DNA from: Reyranella humidisoli
Lineage (GTDB): Bacteria > Pseudomonadota > Alphaproteobacteria > Reyranellales > Reyranellaceae
Direction: 5' to 3'
NCBI RefSeq assembly: GCF_019039055.1
Contig: NZ_JAHOPB010000003.1
Span: forward strand, 1 to 64,000
DNA: 64,000 bases
Position numbers and translations under genes: made by a program
Notes under the pieces: generated by a model
What the model was told of the DNA's origin: nothing
The model's database searches: none
What the model saw: only the letters and a program-made list of their open reading frames with translations
Shown here: positions 15,026 to 22,948 of the stretch, one piece after another
How the letters are laid out: each line of letters starts with the position of its first letter
How positions within the stretch are numbered: the first letter of the stretch is position 1

Positions 15026-16018
15026 ATGGCAACCGACTGTTCCCAAAGACCCTTCTCGCGTCGTGACTCGCTGGCGGCGCTCCTTCTGGCTTTCTCGACG
15101 CCCCTGGCAGCGCGGGCGGACGGCTATCCCGCCAAGCCGGTCCGGCTCGTCATTCCGTATCCACCGGGCGGCGGCACCGACATCACCGGGCGGGCGATGG
15201 CGCAGCGCCTTGCCGAGACGCTCGGTCAAACGGTCGTCATCGAGAACAAGCCGGGTGCCACAGGGATGATCGGCGCGGCCAGCGTCGCGAAGAGTTCGGC
15301 GGACGGCTACACCGTCCTCTTCGGCGCGGCCAGCGAGATGGCCATCAACGCCAGCCTGTTCAAGAACATGACCTACGATCCGCGCACCGACTTCGAGCCG
15401 GTGATGCTGGTCGCGACCTTCCCGCTGGTCTTCGTCGCGCAGGCATCGTCGTCACGGTCGCTTGCGGCGTTGATCGAGGCCGCAAAGGCAAAGCCGGATT
15501 CGGTGAGTTACGGATCGATCGGCAGCGGCAGTCCCCAGCACCTCGCAGCCGAGCTTCTCTCCAGCATGGCGCAGGCGAAACTGGTCCACATTCCCTACAA
15601 GGGATCGGGCCCGCTGGTGCAGGACGCGGTCGGCGGGCACATCGACATGGCAGTGAGCAGCGTGCCTGCCGCCGTGCCGCTGGTCCGCTCGGGCAAACTG
15701 CGCGCGCTCGCTGTGACGTCGTCGCAGAGGTCCGATGCCTTGCCCGACGTGCCGACGATGGCCGAATTGGGCTTCTCCGGCTACGAGTTCAACACATGGG
15801 TCGGCGTGGCTGTCCCGAAGGGAACGCCGCGCGACATCGTGGATCGTCTGCGAAGCGGCCTCTTGGCCGCGCTGGCGGCCCCCGACGTGCAGTCAGCGCT
15901 TCGCGACCAGGGGGCGATGCCCGTCGGTTCCACGCCGGAGCAGTTCCGCCAGTTCGTGCAGGACGAAGTGGCCAAGAGCGACCGCATCGTTTCGCAGGCA
16001 GGCATCAATCCGGAATGA
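15026..16018 (+). CDS. Tripartite tricarboxylate transporter (TctC/Bug) binding protein
   Basis: 330 residues. N-terminal signal with a twin-Arg-like FSRRDSLAALLLAF (about 10-23) and cleavage probably after AARA, followed by YPAKPVRLVIPYPPGGGTDITGR, the TctC/Bug signature, and GPLVQDAVGGHID later. Periplasmic ligand-binding protein, usually for carboxylates. No TctA/TctB membrane genes lie nearby, so it is one of the many solo Bug proteins of such genomes. Ligand unknown. Confidence 0.88.
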   Translation: MATDCSQRPFSRRDSLAALLLAFSTPLAARADGYPAKPVRLVIPYPPGGGTDITGRAMAQRLAETLGQTVVIENKPGATGMIGAASVAKSSADGYTVLFGAASEMAINASLFKNMTYDPRTDFEPVMLVATFPLVFVAQASSSRSLAALIEAAKAKPDSVSYGSIGSGSPQHLAAELLSSMAQAKLVHIPYKGSGPLVQDAVGGHIDMAVSSVPAAVPLVRSGKLRALAVTSSQRSDALPDVPTMAELGFSGYEFNTWVGVAVPKGTPRDIVDRLRSGLLAALAAPDVQSALRDQGAMPVGSTPEQFRQFVQDEVAKSDRIVSQAGINPE

Positions 16019-16037
16019 CGATTGGCCGGCGACGGAC

Positions 16038-17321
16038 ATGGTCTATCATGGCTTGATGAACAATCCGCGCCGCCGCCGGGCGATCCTCATCATCTGCGAC
16101 GGCCTCGGTGCCGAATGGATCTCCGAAGCCCGCACGCCGACGCTCGCGCGCCTGCTGGCAGACCGTCTTCGCGCCGGCGACCATCGCGCCGTCTTTCCAT
16201 CGGTGACCCGCGTTTCAGCCGCCTCGATCGCGACTGGCTGCTTCCCGGGGCGCCACGGCCTGGAAGGCAACCAGATGGCACTGGTCGAGGATGGGCGCAT
16301 CGTCGTCCACAATGTCGGCGCGCCGTCCTTCCGGCAGACCATGCGCCGCGTTACCGGCCGCACCCTGCGCGTGCCGACGATGGCGGAGCGGCTGGCGCCG
16401 TCGGGTGGCCAGGTTGCCTACTCGAACGTCTCGCCGGGCGCGGCCTATTTCCTCGATCCTGATCATTTCGGAACGGTCCTGCATCGAGCCGGCTCGTTCG
16501 GCCCCGGCGGGGCTCCTTTGAACGGGCCCGCTCATCTCGACGTCAGTCACGACCTCGACGGCGACATCCAGATGACACGGCGCTTTTGCGACGAGGTCGT
16601 TCCGGCGGACGGCTTCAGGCTGGCCATTCTCTGGCTCGCCAATCCCGACCTCACGCTGCACCACGATCCGCTGGGTTCGCCGGAGCATCTTCATGCGCTC
16701 GAGGTCACGGACGGGCTGGTGGCGAAGGTCATCGAGACGGTGGACGCCCACGAGGATCGCTTCGACACGTTGCTCGTCGTCGGATCCGACCACGGACACG
16801 AAACGATCGCCCGCTCCGTGCATGTCGGGCAATGGCTGGCGGCGCAGGGGCTCGAGGCCGAGTTGAAGGAGGGGCGCATAGGCGTCGCCTCGCAGGGCAC
16901 CTCGGCGCTGATCTATGCCGCGGACGATGCCAGGACGGCGCTGGCCGACCTGTTGCCGACCATGGCGCGGCAGCCCTGGGCCGGTTCGATCCTGACGGGC
17001 GATGCGCTGGCGGCCACCGGCCTCACCGGCGAGACGCTGTTCGCCGCCGTCGACACGACGCGGCACGACGAGCGGAACGGCTTCGGCGTTAGGGGCACAC
17101 GCTGGCTGGTCGAGGATGGCGAAGGCACGCCGGATATCGGCTGCGGTCACCATGGCGGGCTGGGGCCGAGCGAAACCCGGCCGTTCCTGACCTTCATGCA
17201 CCCGGATTTCGCCCCGGGCGAGGCCGCTCGTCCGACCAGCCTGGTCGATATCGCGCCTACCATCCTGGGTTTTCTCGGGGTGCGCCCGGAAGGCATGGAC
17301 GGCGCCCCGATTTCGACCTGA
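16038..17321 (+). CDS. Alkaline-phosphatase-superfamily phosphodiesterase/pyrophosphatase
   Basis: 427 residues if started at ATG 16038 (421 from ATG 16056, MNNPRRRRAI; no clear ribosome site decides). N-terminal metal site AILIICDGLGAEW with Asp, nucleophile segment SVTRVSAASIATG (Thr/Ser), the SDHGHET metal cluster near residue 248, and a C-terminal GHHGG motif with DIAPTILGFLG match the type I phosphodiesterase/nucleotide pyrophosphatase group. No signal peptide. It hydrolyses a phospho- or sulfo-ester that cannot be named from sequence. 20 nt after the TctC gene, so perhaps co-transcribed. Confidence 0.85.
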   Translation: MVYHGLMNNPRRRRAILIICDGLGAEWISEARTPTLARLLADRLRAGDHRAVFPSVTRVSAASIATGCFPGRHGLEGNQMALVEDGRIVVHNVGAPSFRQTMRRVTGRTLRVPTMAERLAPSGGQVAYSNVSPGAAYFLDPDHFGTVLHRAGSFGPGGAPLNGPAHLDVSHDLDGDIQMTRRFCDEVVPADGFRLAILWLANPDLTLHHDPLGSPEHLHALEVTDGLVAKVIETVDAHEDRFDTLLVVGSDHGHETIARSVHVGQWLAAQGLEAELKEGRIGVASQGTSALIYAADDARTALADLLPTMARQPWAGSILTGDALAATGLTGETLFAAVDTTRHDERNGFGVRGTRWLVEDGEGTPDIGCGHHGGLGPSETRPFLTFMHPDFAPGEAARPTSLVDIAPTILGFLGVRPEGMDGAPIST

Positions 17322-17339
17322 AACGGGCACCCGCTTTTC

Positions 17340-17369
17340 TTGACAGGGAGCGGCCCCGCCGCTTAATAG
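17340..17369 (+). promoter_or_regulatory. tRNA-Met gene promoter
   Basis: A perfect -35 hexamer TTGACA (17340-17345) is followed 17-18 bp later by an AT-rich TTAATAG (17363-17369) serving as a weak -10, ending 11 nt before the mature tRNA. Confidence 0.6.
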
Positions 17370-17380
17370 CGCCCACCCGT

Positions 17381-17457
17381 GGCTGGGTAGCTCAGCTGGT
17401 TAGAGCACGGCACTCATAATGCCGGGGTCGGCGGTTCAAGTCCGCCCCCAGCTACCA
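17381..17457 (+). tRNA. tRNA-Met (anticodon CAT)
   Basis: 77 nt including an encoded CCA (17455-17457). Acceptor stem GGCTGGG pairs with CCCAGCT (one G-U), D arm GCTC/GAGC, anticodon stem CGGCA/TGCCG with loop CTCATAA (CAT at 17415-17417), and T arm with the GTTCAAG loop. The acceptor ends, starting with a G-U pair, look like alphaproteobacterial elongator tRNA-Met; a C1-A72 mismatch as in initiators is absent. tRNA-Ile2 (lysidine-modified CAT) is the less likely alternative. Confidence 0.93.
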
Positions 17458-17460
17458 TTT

Positions 17461-17498
17461 CCCCGCCAACCTCTTGGAATTACAGGAGGTTGGCGGGG
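17461..17498 (+). terminator. Strong hairpin downstream of tRNA-Met
   Basis: A perfect 13-bp stem, CCCCGCCAACCTC (17461-17473) with GAGGTTGGCGGGG (17486-17498), and a 12-nt loop begins 4 nt after the tRNA CCA end. No long T-tract follows, but position and stability fit a tRNA transcript terminator or processing structure. The rest of the 267-base gap to the cytochrome gene shows no gene. Confidence 0.65.
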
Positions 17499-17724
17499 CA
17501 ATGTTTCCCACAAGAGTGGGATCGTTCCGTGCAAGGAAAATGGGGTCTTCTCGACCAGCCTATCGGGGCTCGGGGAAGCGCCGGTTGTCATCGCACTGCG
17601 GCCAGGCGGCCCGTGGCTTGACGCACATCAAGGAAACATCCGGTCGCGCATCCGCACTATCGAACCGGGACGGCGCCTCTGGGCGATCGCCCCGATTCAG
17701 CTTTGCGCAATCTGTGAGGAAGCA

Positions 17725-18021
17725 ATGAGAAGAGCCCTTGTGTTCGTGTCGTTGCTGTTGCCGCTCCCCGCGGCCGCGCAGAACCTCGAAACCGGCAGCG
17801 CGCTGGCAAAGCGCTGGTGCACGTCCTGCCATGTCGTCGAAGCCAATCAGCGTCTGGCCACCGACAGCGCGCCGAGTTTTCGGGCGATCGCTGCCCGGCC
17901 CGACACGACGGCTGCCACCATCGGACGATATCTGTCGCAGGGGCACACGCTCATGCCCGATTTCAGCCTGAGCACCCCCGAACGAGATGCCCTGGTGGCC
18001 TACATCCTCAGCCTGCGCTGA
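17725..18021 (+). CDS. Small periplasmic c-type cytochrome
   Basis: 98 residues. Signal peptide (MRRALVFVSLLLPLPAAAQ, cut after about residue 19), a single haem motif CTSCH (32-36), and a distal axial Met, M77 (LMPDFSL). It is a class I mono-haem cytochrome of minimal length and should carry electrons in the periplasm. GTGAGGA upstream of ATG 17725 sets the start. It lies 81 nt upstream of the reductase gene, but a shared function is not implied since the reductase is cytoplasmic. Confidence 0.88.
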   Translation: MRRALVFVSLLLPLPAAAQNLETGSALAKRWCTSCHVVEANQRLATDSAPSFRAIAARPDTTAATIGRYLSQGHTLMPDFSLSTPERDALVAYILSLR

Positions 18022-18102
18022 CCGTCGGCGAACCAAATTTCCGGTCCGATGCGAAGCTGGCCGGGGCTTTCATTTGACCGGCGAGTGGGTCAATTTGGGA
18101 TC

Positions 18103-19125
18103 ATGGCCAACGGACAGACTCAACAGACCGACGTCATCATCGTAGGGGCGGGGCCGGTGGGCCTGTTTGCCGTGTTCGAGTGCGGCATGGTCCGCCTCAA
18201 CTGCCACGTCGTCGACGTGCTCGACGATGCCGGAGGGCAATGTACGGCGCTGTATCCCGAGAAGCCGATCTACGACATTCCGGGTTTCCCCCGCATCGAG
18301 GCGGCCGAGCTGATCGTCCGTCTCAAGGCACAGGCCGCCGCGTTCCGCCCGGTCTATCACCTGGGCGAGCAGGTCCAGTCCCTCGAGCCGCGAACCGGCG
18401 GCTTCTGGCGGCTGACGACGTCCAAGGGCACCGTGCTGCAGGCCAAGGCGGTAATCATTGCCGCCGGCGTCGGCGCCTTCGGTCCCAACCGGCCGCCCTT
18501 GCCGGGCATCGAGGCCTACGAGGGCAAGAGCGTCTTCTACTACGTGACCCAGCGCGAGACCTTCCGCGGCAAGCGCATCGTGATCGCGGGCGGCGGCGAC
18601 ACCGCTGTCGACTGGGCGCTCTCCCTCGCCGAGATCGCGGGGCGCGTGTCGGTCATCCATCGCCGCGACCGTTTTCGCGCCGCGCCTGATAGCGAGGCGC
18701 GGCTCAAGGCGCTGGCGAAGGAAGGCAGGATCGACCTCGTCGTGCCCTATCAACTCCATGGGCTGGAAGGCGACAACGGCCAGCTCACATCCGTGACGGT
18801 GGCCACGCTCGACGGCCAGACGAAGCGCATCGAGGCCGACGTCCTGCTGCCGTTCTTCGGCCTTTCCATGTCGCTGGGACCGATCGCCGACTGGGGGCTG
18901 GCGCTCGAACGTAACCAGATCGAGGTCGATCCTGCGACCGCGGCCACGACCAAGGCCGGCATCTTCGGCGTGGGCGACGTCGTCACCTATCCCGGCAAGC
19001 TGAAGCTGATCCTCACGGGCTTCGCGGAGGCCGCCATCGCGGCACGCTCGGCCTATGCGCTGATCCATCCCGAGACGCCGCTGCACTTCGAGTATTCGAC
19101 GACCTCCGGCGTGCCCGACGCCTGA
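18103..19125 (+). CDS. Ferredoxin--NADP(+) reductase (TrxR-like type)
   Basis: 340 residues, cytoplasmic flavoenzyme. FAD-binding GAGPVG (15-20), GGQCTALYPEKPIYDIPGFP, NADPH-binding GGGDTAVD (163-170) and the C-terminal GVGDVVTYPGKLKLI FAD segment. There is no CxxC redox motif where thioredoxin reductases have one, which separates the ferredoxin-NADP reductase subfamily. It could reduce the Fdx of the nearby isc operon; that link is inference. ATG 18103 is used; an earlier in-frame start would add a poorly conserved N-terminus. Confidence 0.92.
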   Translation: MANGQTQQTDVIIVGAGPVGLFAVFECGMVRLNCHVVDVLDDAGGQCTALYPEKPIYDIPGFPRIEAAELIVRLKAQAAAFRPVYHLGEQVQSLEPRTGGFWRLTTSKGTVLQAKAVIIAAGVGAFGPNRPPLPGIEAYEGKSVFYYVTQRETFRGKRIVIAGGGDTAVDWALSLAEIAGRVSVIHRRDRFRAAPDSEARLKALAKEGRIDLVVPYQLHGLEGDNGQLTSVTVATLDGQTKRIEADVLLPFFGLSMSLGPIADWGLALERNQIEVDPATAATTKAGIFGVGDVVTYPGKLKLILTGFAEAAIAARSAYALIHPETPLHFEYSTTSGVPDA

Positions 19126-19140
19126 TCGCTATCCCACGCG

Positions 19141-19212
19141 TGTCATCCCGAGCGCAGCGAGGGATCCTTAGCGGCTGCCGATCAAGGATCCCTCGCTGCG
19201 CTCGGCATGACA
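19141..19212. repeat. Interspersed palindromic repeat, family A, copy 1
   Basis: Two 29-base arms (19141-19169 and 19184-19212) are inverted copies differing at one base, with a 14-base loop. The arm begins TGTCATCCCGAG and ends GAGGGATCCTT. It lies between convergent genes and may act as a bidirectional terminator. Copies 2 and 3 are at 30550 and 50871. Confidence 0.9.
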
Positions 19213-19243
19213 CGGTGTGGGTGGCAGCGCCCTGCCATGCCAC

Positions 19244-20317
19244 TTACGCCGCAGCAGAGAGCTTGCGCAGGGCGGCCAGGCGGCGGGCGTAGGGCGGATC
19301 GTTCTCCGGCACCAGGGCGGGCGGCACGATGCTCTCGGCGAAGTGACAGGCCACGACCTGGCCTTCGGCTCCGCCATCTTTCAGCGGCCGCAGCAGCGGC
19401 TCTTCCATGCGGCAGCGGTCCTGGGCATGGGCGCAGCGCGTGTGGAAGCGGCAGCCCTTGGGCGGGTTGAGCGGGCTCGGCACGTCGCCGGCCAGCCGGA
19501 TGCGGGCGCGCTGGGCGGTGGGATCGGGCACCGGCACCGCCGACAGCAGCGCCTGCGTGTAGGGATGGCGTGGCCGCGCGAACAGGCTGCGCTTGGGCGC
19601 CAGCTCGACGATCTTGCCGAGATACATCACGGCCACGCGATCGGAGATGTGGCGCACGACGGCGAGGTCGTGGGCGATGAAGATGTAGGAGAGGCCGAAC
19701 TTGCCCTTCAGGTCCTGCATCAGGTTGATGACCTGTGCCTGGATCGAGACGTCGAGCGCCGACACCGGCTCGTCGCAGACGATCAGCCTGGGCTGCGAGG
19801 CGAGCGCGCGGGCGATGCCGATGCGCTGGCGCTGGCCGCCGGAGAACTCGTGCGGATAGCGCAGCGCATGCCAGGCCGAGAGGCCGACCTCGCTCAAGAG
19901 CTCGTCGATGCGCCGGCGCATGGCCGTGCCCGAGGCCAGCCCGTGCAGCTTGAGCGGCTCGGCTAGCGTCTCGCCGACGGTGAGGCGTGGGTTCAGCGAC
20001 GCGTAGGGGTCCTGGAAGATGATCTGCATGTCGCGGCGCAGTTCGCGCAAGGCGCCGCGGCCGAGGCCGCGCACGTCGCGACCGGCGAAGCGGATGGTGC
20101 CTTCGGTCGCCTCGATCAGGCGAAGGACGAGACGGCCGGTCGTCGACTTGCCGCAGCCGGACTCACCGACGAGCGCGAGCGTCTCGCCCGGCGCTACATC
20201 GAAAGTGAGGCCATCGACGGCGCGCACGGTGCCGACCGCGCTCTGGAACACGATGCCGCGCTTCACCGGGAAATGCTTCGTGAGGCCCGATACCGAAAGA
20301 AGGGGCTCCATGCTCAT
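19244..20317 (-). CDS. Peptide-type ABC importer, ATP-binding protein 2 (OppF/DppF-like)
   Basis: 357 residues. Walker A GESGCGKST, signature SGGQRQR, Walker B RLIVCDEP, and a C-terminal oligopeptide/dipeptide-transporter Cys segment (GCRFHTRCAHAQDRC) that can bind an Fe-S cluster in this subfamily. It works as a heterodimer with the preceding gene product, overlapping it by 4 bases (ATGA). Last gene of a six-gene minus-strand operon beginning at 26391; repeat copy 1 of family A lies just past its stop. Confidence 0.93.
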   Translation of the reverse strand: MSMEPLLSVSGLTKHFPVKRGIVFQSAVGTVRAVDGLTFDVAPGETLALVGESGCGKSTTGRLVLRLIEATEGTIRFAGRDVRGLGRGALRELRRDMQIIFQDPYASLNPRLTVGETLAEPLKLHGLASGTAMRRRIDELLSEVGLSAWHALRYPHEFSGGQRQRIGIARALASQPRLIVCDEPVSALDVSIQAQVINLMQDLKGKFGLSYIFIAHDLAVVRHISDRVAVMYLGKIVELAPKRSLFARPRHPYTQALLSAVPVPDPTAQRARIRLAGDVPSPLNPPKGCRFHTRCAHAQDRCRMEEPLLRPLKDGGAEGQVVACHFAESIVPPALVPENDPPYARRLAALRKLSAAA

Positions 20318-21330
20318 GCGGCTGCCTCGGCGAGAGCAATGTCGAGCGGCGCTTTCCAGCAGGCCGAGCGGTGGCCCGGTGCGGTTTCGCGCAAGGTGGG
20401 CTGTTCCGCGCGGCAGCGAGCATCGGCCAGCGGACAGCGGGGGCTGAAGCGACAGCCAGGTGGCAGGGCGTAGGGATTGGGCACGACGCCCTCGATGGCG
20501 GTGAGGCGCTCGTCGCCGTCGCTGCCGAGACGTGGAATCGAGCCCAGGAGACCGAGCGTGTAGGGGTGCTGCGGATCGCTGAACAAGAGGCCGACCGGCG
20601 CTTCCTCGACGATCCGGCCGGCGTACATGACGATCACGCGATGAGCGAGCTCCGCCACCACGCCGAGATCGTGGGTGATCAGCATGATGGCGGCGCCCGT
20701 ACGCTCGCGCAGGTCGCGCAGGAGATCGAGGATCTGCGCCTGGATAGTGACGTCGAGCGCCGTGGTCGGCTCGTCGGCGATCAGCAGCTTCGGGTCGCAG
20801 GCCAGCGCCATGGCGATCATCACGCGCTGCCTCATGCCACCGGAGAGCTGGTGCGGGTATTCATCGAGCCGCGTTTCGGGCGAGGGGATCTTCACCAGCC
20901 GCAGCATTTCCAGCGCCCGAGCCCGGGCCGCCGCGGCGGACAGCGGGCGGTGGAGCTGGACGGCTTCGACGATCTGCTCCCCCACGGTCTGCACCGGGTT
21001 GAGGCTGGTCATCGGCTCCTGGAAGATCATCGCGATGTCGTCGCCGCGCACAGCGCGCATGTCGCTTTCCGGCAGGTCGAGGAGGTTGCGGCCTTCCAGC
21101 CTGATCTCGCCCGCCGTGATCCTGCCCGGCGGGTTGGGCACCAGCCGCATGATGGAGAGCGACGTCACCGACTTGCCGCAGCCCGACTCGCCCACGATCC
21201 CCAGCGTCTCGCCCGGCGCCAGCGAAAAGCTGATGCCGTCGACGGCCGCGAACGAACTGCCGCCGGTGCGGAACTCGGTGCGCAGGCCCTCCACTTCGAG
21301 GAGGGGAGTATCAGATGCCATCATCGCCAA
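20314..21330 (-). CDS. Peptide-type ABC importer, ATP-binding protein 1 (OppD/DppD-like)
   Basis: 338 residues from TTG 21330. Walker A GESGCGKSV, signature LSGGMRQR, Walker B KLLIADEPT and the C-terminal GCRFSPRCPLADARC Cys motif. The start is unsettled: GGAGAGG lies 7 nt before TTG 21330 and about 13 nt before ATG 21324 (MMASDTP). That ribosome site is part of the palindromic repeat upstream. It energises uptake of the ligand bound by the 22949 protein through permeases 24551 and 25453. Confidence 0.92.
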   Translation of the reverse strand: MAMMASDTPLLEVEGLRTEFRTGGSSFAAVDGISFSLAPGETLGIVGESGCGKSVTSLSIMRLVPNPPGRITAGEIRLEGRNLLDLPESDMRAVRGDDIAMIFQEPMTSLNPVQTVGEQIVEAVQLHRPLSAAAARARALEMLRLVKIPSPETRLDEYPHQLSGGMRQRVMIAMALACDPKLLIADEPTTALDVTIQAQILDLLRDLRERTGAAIMLITHDLGVVAELAHRVIVMYAGRIVEEAPVGLLFSDPQHPYTLGLLGSIPRLGSDGDERLTAIEGVVPNPYALPPGCRFSPRCPLADARCRAEQPTLRETAPGHRSACWKAPLDIALAEAAA

Positions 21331-21337
21331 TCATGTT

Positions 21338-21426
21338 CCTCTCCCCCGCTAGGGGGAGAGGCTAGGTGAGGGGGCGAGACGAGGTGTAACCCCCTCACCC
21401 AACCTCTCCCCCTAGCGGGGGAGAGG
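21338..21426. repeat. Interspersed palindromic repeat, family B
   Basis: Two 37-base arms (21338-21374 and 21390-21426) are inverted copies with two mismatches around a 15-base loop. Each arm contains an inner palindrome (CTCTCCCCC...GGGGGAGAG), so each can fold alone or together. It lies inside the ABC operon between the amidohydrolase and the ATPase genes and could attenuate the distal genes. Confidence 0.9.
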
Positions 21427-21454
21427 AGCATCAACTGACCATGCTTCATCGTCG

Positions 21455-22918
21455 TCACGTCACCGGCCGGGACTGCGGCAGGCGATCGCGCGTGCCGTAG
21501 ACCGGCGGGGCGAGCTGCTCGGCGGTGCGGCCGGCCCAGTCGCGCTGGCTTACCGTCTCGAGCCGCTTGCGTTGGCCCTCGACCAGACCGGCGGTCGCTG
21601 CTTCGACATCGACCGTCAGGACCTTGCCGTCCTTCACGACCTGCGTGCCGTCGACATAGACGTGGCGGATCGCGCGGTCGCCCGCGGAATAGATCAGGCT
21701 GCGCACCGGCTCGTGCGCCGGCTGCATGTAGGGATGGCTCATGTCGACCAGCGAGAAGTCGGCCTTGCATCCCGGCGCGAGCCGGCCGATGTCGGGCCGG
21801 CGCAGCATCCTGGCGCCGCCGATCGTGGCCGCCTCGAAGGCGTGCCGCGTCGTGCCCATCTTGTAGTTCATCGTGATGGCGCGGGCGAGGTAGCAGACCA
21901 GCCGCATCTCATCGAGCATGTTGTGCGGGAAGGTGTCGGTGCCGATGCCGACCGTGATGCCCGCATCCATGTAACGGCCGATCGAGTTCATCACCATGCC
22001 GCGCCGCGCGAACACGGTCGGGCAATGCGCCACCGAGGCGCCGGAGTCGCGCAGCCGCTCGAAGTCGTTGGCGTGCGGATAGTGGATCTGCGGATGGTCG
22101 TTCAGGAAGATGCCGTGGCCGATGATCAGATCGGGCCCGAGCACGCCGATCGAGTCCAGCCATTCGATGGGCGTCTTGCCGTGGCGATGGACCATCTCGT
22201 GGAACTCGACGACGGCCTGGCAGGCATGGGTCTGCATCGGCAGGCCGCGCTTCCTGGCCTCCTGCAGCGCTTCCTTGAAAAAGCCCTCGCGGCAGGTGTC
22301 GATCTGCGCCGGGCCGACCATGCCGGAGACGCGGCCGCTCGGGTGCTTGGCGGCCTCGTCGATCGTCTTCATCGAGGCTTCAAAGGCTTTTTCGCCGGCC
22401 TTCTCGTCCCAGGCATATTCGACCGTGTGTCCGTTCTTCGTGTACCAGACGCCCTGCCGCATCATCGGGCAGGCGACCGCGCGGATGCCCGTCGAGGCGA
22501 GATCGTCGACCCAGCCTTCGCGGGCCATCGACAGGTCGGTGATGGTCGTGACGCCGCTCTTCAGTAGCTCCGACAGTGCGACCTTGGAGGAGGGCCCCGC
22601 ATCCTCGGGATTGAGGCCGAACACCGTCAGGTATTCGTAGAGAGAGCTCTGGCCGAGCTTGTCGCTGCCATATTCCTCCGTGAGTCCCTTGTTCGCGGGC
22701 TCCGAGAAGGGATGGCTGTGCACGTTGACGAGACCGGGGATGGCCATCATCCCCTTGCCGTCGATGGTGGTGTCGACCGAGCCCGTGTAGCCCGGTCCGA
22801 CATGGGCGATCTCGTTGCCCTTGAACACGAGATCGGCATTTTCGAGATAGACGTGTCGCCCTTCGGCCTCGTCCCATCCGACGAGATGGTCGAGGCCGGC
22901 GATCTTGGTCGTCTTCAT
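21455..22918 (-). CDS. Amidohydrolase of the TRZ/ATZ (chlorohydrolase/deaminase) group
   Basis: 487 residues, cytoplasmic TIM-barrel metal hydrolase. Metal ligands HxH at H67/H69 (NVHSHP), then THACQA, IGHGIF and Asp in GTDTFPHN. The family deaminates or dechlorinates N-heterocycles or hydrolyses guanidino compounds; the exact substrate is unknown. It is embedded between the binding-protein and ATPase genes of a peptide-type importer, so the imported compound is probably its substrate. GGAGAG precedes the ATG. Confidence 0.88.
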   Translation of the reverse strand: MKTTKIAGLDHLVGWDEAEGRHVYLENADLVFKGNEIAHVGPGYTGSVDTTIDGKGMMAIPGLVNVHSHPFSEPANKGLTEEYGSDKLGQSSLYEYLTVFGLNPEDAGPSSKVALSELLKSGVTTITDLSMAREGWVDDLASTGIRAVACPMMRQGVWYTKNGHTVEYAWDEKAGEKAFEASMKTIDEAAKHPSGRVSGMVGPAQIDTCREGFFKEALQEARKRGLPMQTHACQAVVEFHEMVHRHGKTPIEWLDSIGVLGPDLIIGHGIFLNDHPQIHYPHANDFERLRDSGASVAHCPTVFARRGMVMNSIGRYMDAGITVGIGTDTFPHNMLDEMRLVCYLARAITMNYKMGTTRHAFEAATIGGARMLRRPDIGRLAPGCKADFSLVDMSHPYMQPAHEPVRSLIYSAGDRAIRHVYVDGTQVVKDGKVLTVDVEAATAGLVEGQRKRLETVSQRDWAGRTAEQLAPPVYGTRDRLPQSRPVT

Positions 22919-22948
22919 GGACGTTTCTCTCCGCTTGCTGGCTGCTTG

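Noticed and set aside
17415..17417. tRNA-Ile2 instead of tRNA-Met for the CAT anticodon
   Set aside because: The stem sequences and GCTACCA end look like alphaproteobacterial elongator tRNA-Met; only a dedicated model could fully exclude Ile2.
17381..17457. tRNA-Met as an attachment site for an integrated element
   Set aside because: No integrase and no direct repeat of the tRNA 3' end found in the window; flanking genes look like core genes.
21338..21426. CRISPR array or riboswitch
   Set aside because: It is a single inverted repeat pair, not direct repeats with spacers, and resembles no known riboswitch.
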